Assembly: GCF_027887165.1 (NCBI RefSeq)
Contig: NC_077232.1
Coordinates: 957,379-1,021,378, forward strand
From: Monodelphis domestica
Lineage: Eukaryota; Chordata; Mammalia; Didelphimorphia; Didelphidae
Reading direction: 5' to 3'
DNA: 64,000 bases
Each line of letters opens with the position of its first letter. The first letter of the stretch is position 1. Shown here in pieces: positions 60,066-64,000 of the stretch. Made by a program: the position numbers and the translations under genes. The notes under the pieces are model-generated. The model saw nothing but the letters and a program-made list of their open reading frames with translations, had not been told where the DNA came from and made no database searches.

Positions 60066-60640
60066 GTGCCGCCCCATGTCCTCCCTTCCTCGGCTCTGGC
60101 TACTGGCTGCTGCCCGGCTCCCTACAAATGTGGCCTCCTCTCCTCTCCCCAGAGCCTTGTTCCCTAGCATTTTCTGGAGGATGGAGGCTGGTCCCTGAGA
60201 GAGTGCCGCCCCCTCGCCTCACATAACCCAGAAGCCTTTGCTTCTGGCTCTTCTTGCCAAGGCAAACCCTTCTACGTGCACGTGTGTGGTCCCATTCCAT
60301 CTCTCTCTCTCGAGGTGCCGCCCCATGTCCTTTTTCCCTTGGCTCTCTGGCTACTGGCTGCTGCCCGGCTCCCTACAAATGTGGCCTCCTCTCCTCTCCC
60401 CAGAGCCTTGTTCCCTAGCATTTTCTGGAGGATGGAGGCTGGTCCCTGAGAGAGTGCCGCCCCCTCGCCTCACATAACCCAGAAGCCTTTGCTTCTGGCT
60501 CTTCTTGCCAAGGCAAACCCTTCTACGTGCACGTGTGTGGTCCCATTCCATCTCTCTCTCTCGAGGTGCCGCCCCATGTCCTCTTTCCCTTGGCTCTCTG
60601 GCTACTGGCTGCTGCCCGGCTCCCTACAAATGTGGCCTCG
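60066..60640. repeat. 250-bp tandem duplication, about 2.3 copies
   Basis: GTGCCGCCCCATGTCC starts copies at 60066, 60315 and 60566 (steps 249 and 251). Copies 1 and 2 match almost base for base. The third stops at about 60639 after ACAAATGTGGCCTC. Confidence 0.93.
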
Positions 60641-62670
60641 GGGCTGTCACCCTGCGAATTCATCTCCCCTCCCCTTTGGGCCTCAACTCCTCCTCCTGGC
60701 CTCGTTGTTCACACAACTGCTCTATCCCAAGTCCTTCACATCTTTTGCATTATTTCTCTTGATTTCTTTTAAACAGGAAAATCCCTGGCTCCGGAGTCTC
60801 TCCTACCCATCCACCCCCAAGGAAGGAAAAAGCGGGTTCCTTCGCATCCCATTCTCTGGCCTCCTTCCTGAACCTCCTCCATCTCCGACTGGCAGCTGCC
60901 AAACCAGACCGGATCAACTCTGGGGATCTAACATAGCCCCTCCCCCCCCCAAGTCCTCCCTCCTCCCTTCCCTGCCTCTCACCTCCAAGGGCTCAGCTGG
61001 CTCGCCAGGGTCTCCTCCAACACCCAACCATCTGCCACATCAGGCGGTTCCTACCTTCACACATGGCCATAGCTGTGGCTCAGACCATCAGCTCACCCCT
61101 GGTTGGTCAGACTGCCTCAGGCCACTGCACAGGTGATCGCCCTGTCTTGTTTTCCCAAGGCGCCCCTCCCAGGCTCCCTGTTCTCTCCAGGAGAGGCCTG
61201 AGGCTTCTGAATTCACTGGCCTCTCTTCAGCTGCTCCGCCCCCCCCCATCCCCTAATCTGTGGCCTCTGGAAGCCCCCAACACTGGACTGATGACCCACA
61301 GGCCAGCTGACAGAAACACCCAAGCCCATCTCTGTAGCCAAGGATCCCGTCCAGGACGTCGTGCCCTCTCCCAGGAGGCTCCTCCAGTGCTCCCGGTGCC
61401 CGCACCCCTTTCCCGTGTTGTCTCCCCACAAGCCTAGGAGCTCCTTGAGGGCCAGAAGTGTACCCCGGTGCTTAGCACAGTGCCAGCCCATAAGCTCTAC
61501 CCAAACTTTGCTAACTGACTGAGGGTGGCAGTGGCAATCCAGGGCCTTGGGGACACGGAAGGAGTCTCCAGGGCAGCCTGTTGGTGGTTGAGGGGTGCCG
61601 CTTAAACCAGTGGGAGGGGCAATGGAGTTTGTTTGACCTTCGACCTCTGCCATTGTGCCTGGGAAGTTCTCTGTGAGTCCCGTAGGGCCTGCCTCTGGAG
61701 GGGGTCAGCTCCCATCTTTGGGGGCAATGAACAAGATGGTCCCTTCTAGATTCAGGTAGGTGGGCAGGGGCAGCACCGTCTCTTTCAGGAAGTCCTCCCT
61801 GCCTTACTTGCACCATCCCTCCAGATGCTCCTGACCTCCCGTGGCAGCCCTGGGACACCTGTGTCCTGGAACGCCAACTCAGGGCAGGCAGGGATGGCTT
61901 CCTGCCTGCTGTCTGGGGTTTTCCCAAGGCCCAGACTCAGTGAGTCAGGTTATTCCTAGCTTACCAACAGGCCTACCAGGAGTGAGGAAGGGCCTGGGAC
62001 CCAGCACCCAGGAGGCACTCTGCTGCCCTCTGCTGGCCAGAAGCACTGCACCACGCCAGGCTGCCTCCTGCTCTCCCCAGTCTCTGTGCAGTGCCCCTCG
62101 AGGACAGACGTCTCTCACAGGATGCTGGGGCTTCGCTTGGAACCGGCAGGGATCCTGCAAGTCATCCAGCGCCACCTTCTCCCACAGCCCTGAAGAAACT
62201 GAGGGGAGGGCCAAAGCCCCAAGAATGCGGAAGAACCAAGCAGGGCTGCCCAGCATCCCCCACCTCTGGAGACCCGCAGCCCCAATGGGGTAGTCTCTGC
62301 CTGGTCCCTGAGTGCTGCCTGTGCACACAACAGCTATGCCCTTGTGTCCCCCTCTCCCATGCAGGTCAGCTCAAGCCTCTCCCAGGGGCACCTTCACAGG
62401 CTCCTCCAGATGCCACCACATGAGCCGAACCGTCTCAGTTGGTGGCTCTGCAGGTGCAACCTCCCTGGATCCTCACAACATGCTGAGGCTGGCGCTACAT
62501 GGAAAAGCCCCATCTTACAGAGGAGGAAACTGAGGTCTAGAGCTGAAGTCTCAGAGCCAAGATTGTGCCTCTGGGAATGAGAATCCCCCCTCCCCACAGA
62601 AGAACCATATGGTGCCCCCTTCTTTAAATCTCTCCCCGCTGCCGTCTAGCCTCCCCTCAGGTGGCACTTC
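60641..62670. other. Intergenic DNA, no gene seen
   Basis: C-rich sequence with a MIR 3' end at about 61435-61525 (GGAGCTCCTTGAGGGCCAGA, CTTAGCACAGTGCC). No splice-supported frame. Confidence 0.45.
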
Positions 62671-62685
62671 TAAAACTCGGGCCTC

Positions 62686-63259
62686 AAAAAACTGGAAGAT
62701 GAGGGGATGCCCTTCGATTGGGGAATGGCTGAACAGACCATGGTATATGTTGGTGATGGAATACTATTGTGCTCAAAGGAATAAAAACTGGAGGGACTCC
62801 ATGTGAACTGGAAAGACCTCCAGGAAGTGATGCAGAGTGAGAGGAGCAGAACCAGGAGAACATTGTACACAGGCTGATACATTGTAGCACAATCGAATGC
62901 AACTGACTTTGCTACTAGCAGCAGCTGCAATGACCCAGGACAACCGAGGGACTGAGGAGAAAGATTGTATCCACATCCAGAGAAAGAACTGTGGGAGCAG
63001 AAACTAAAGACAAACGACTGCTTGATCACGATTCAATGGGGATAGGATTGGGGATGTAGACTCTAAATGATCACCCTAATGCAAATATTAATATGGAAAT
63101 AGGTCTTGATCAAAGACACATATAAAACCCAGTGGAATTGCTCATTGGCTCTGGGAGTGGGGGAGGGAGGAGGGGAGAGAAAGAACATGAATCTTATAAC
63201 CATGGGAAAAGATTCTAAATTAATTAATAAAATTTTCCAAAACTTAAAAAAAAATAAAA
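62686..63259 (+). mobile_element. 5'-truncated L1 with poly(A) tail and target-site duplication
   Basis: L1 3' end: GGGGAATGGCTGAACAGACC, GAGCAGAACCAGGAGAACAT, AGAGAAAGAACTGTGGGAGC, GGATGTAGACTCTAAATGAT, then an A-rich tail. It is flanked by TAAAACTCGGGCCTC (62671) and TAAAACTCGGCCTC (63260). Confidence 0.9.
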
Positions 63260-63273
63260 TAAAACTCGGCCTC

Positions 63274-64000
63274 TAATGTCACCCTTCCATGCCTCCATGG
63301 CTTGCCATTCCCTCCAGGATCGGATGTTTGAGAGTCTTCTGGCCTTCGGAGCCCTCCCCAAACTGATGGCACAGCCACACACAGCTTGTTTCCCCTGCTG
63401 GGCTGGAGCCCTTGAGGACAAGGCTTGGCTCTTATGGCAAACTCCTGGCACCCAGAGCCAAGACGTCCTTAGCAGATCCCTGGGGAGCCACTGGGTAGGT
63501 GGCTTGGGCTGGGGCACCAAGACTCCAGCCTCTGTGCTCTTCCCACACCACCATCCCCAAATTCAAGCACAAACTCCTCGGTTTGGTGGCAAGGCCCAGG
63601 CCGAGTGGTGGATACACCAGAGGGTCCTCGGGGAAGAGAAGGAGTCTCGGGCATTGCTGGCCATTGGCTGGCTCTCAGGGGAGGGGGCTGAGGGTGCCTG
63701 GAAAAAGGGCAGCAGTGAGGAAGGGCTGGAGGGAGAAGGCACTGTGTTCTGCTCACACACATCAGGTCCAAGATGGCCCATGCTTACCAGTTGGGAATGC
63801 CCAGGAGGCAGTACATAATGTAGCTTTGGAACTCAGGCCAGAGACTAAGGCTGGCTCTAGGAATCAGAATGCCAGCGAGACCTCCCTAGACCTCAGTTTG
63901 CTGATCTTCAAAATGGGGGGAGGGCCAGGTGCTCTCCAAAGTCCTTTATGGCTCTAGGTCTAAGATAGCTTATTTTGTAATAGGGAGCTACTGAGGTTTA
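63274..64000. other. Intergenic DNA to the window end, no gene seen
   Basis: A MIR (about 63835-63965: TAGACCTCAGTTTGCTGATC, TTCAAAATGGGG) and otherwise unrecognised sequence. Confidence 0.45.

Noticed and set aside
58225..64000. TOLLIP, the usual downstream neighbour
   Set aside because: No coding exon text on either strand; the window probably ends too early.

Overview
The window is genomic DNA from a mammal, almost certainly a marsupial. It carries interspersed repeats of marsupial type: a tRNA-derived SINE opening GGGGGCAGCCAGGTGGCTCA near 6129, an RTE-type SINE near 34815, and two L1 3' ends of the kind seen in opossum and Australian marsupial genomes. The genes are split by GT-AG introns. 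The species cannot be fixed from the sequence alone. High GC, many minisatellites and a GC-shifted L1 relic suggest a GC-rich, possibly subtelomeric region.

One protein-coding gene dominates: an orthologue of MUC5B, the secreted gel-forming airway and salivary mucin, on the + strand from a TATA-like box at 11977 to a poly(A) signal at 58196. I could build a continuous model of 41 exons (12034-57924) in which every exon joins in phase and the total is 13,794 nt, or 4,597 codons plus stop. Layout: signal peptide (exon 1), a short linker (2-3), D1 (4-10), D2 (11-18), D' and D3 (18-30), one giant 8.6-kb exon (31) holding eleven CysD domains and Pro/Thr/Ser-rich mucin segments, a short Cys-rich junction (32), VWC-type modules (33-39) and a C-terminal cystine knot (40-41).

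Two things stand out in the gene. First, the exons for the D4 assembly (VWD4-C8-TIL), expected between exons 32 and 33, are not there. That interval is a 2.2-kb intron made mostly of a TGGA-type tandem array, a SINE and an old LINE fragment, yet exons 32 and 33 join in phase. Second, the giant exon contains a 1,869-bp unit present about 2.6 times at near identity. This raises the CysD count to eleven, and the last CysD is a chimera of two CysD types. A separate five-copy array of 333-342 bp forms one of the mucin segments.

Positions 1-11970 look intergenic: an L1 ORF2 relic (1 to about 1500), a GC-rich stretch, a 1-kb pyrimidine repeat (3536-4540), SINEs and a second L1 relic, and a second pyrimidine tract just upstream of the promoter (11098-11630). 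Positions 58225-64000 are also intergenic: SINEs, a 250-bp tandem duplication, and a 5'-truncated L1 with a target-site duplication. I found no coding exon of the usual neighbours (MUC5AC upstream, TOLLIP downstream).
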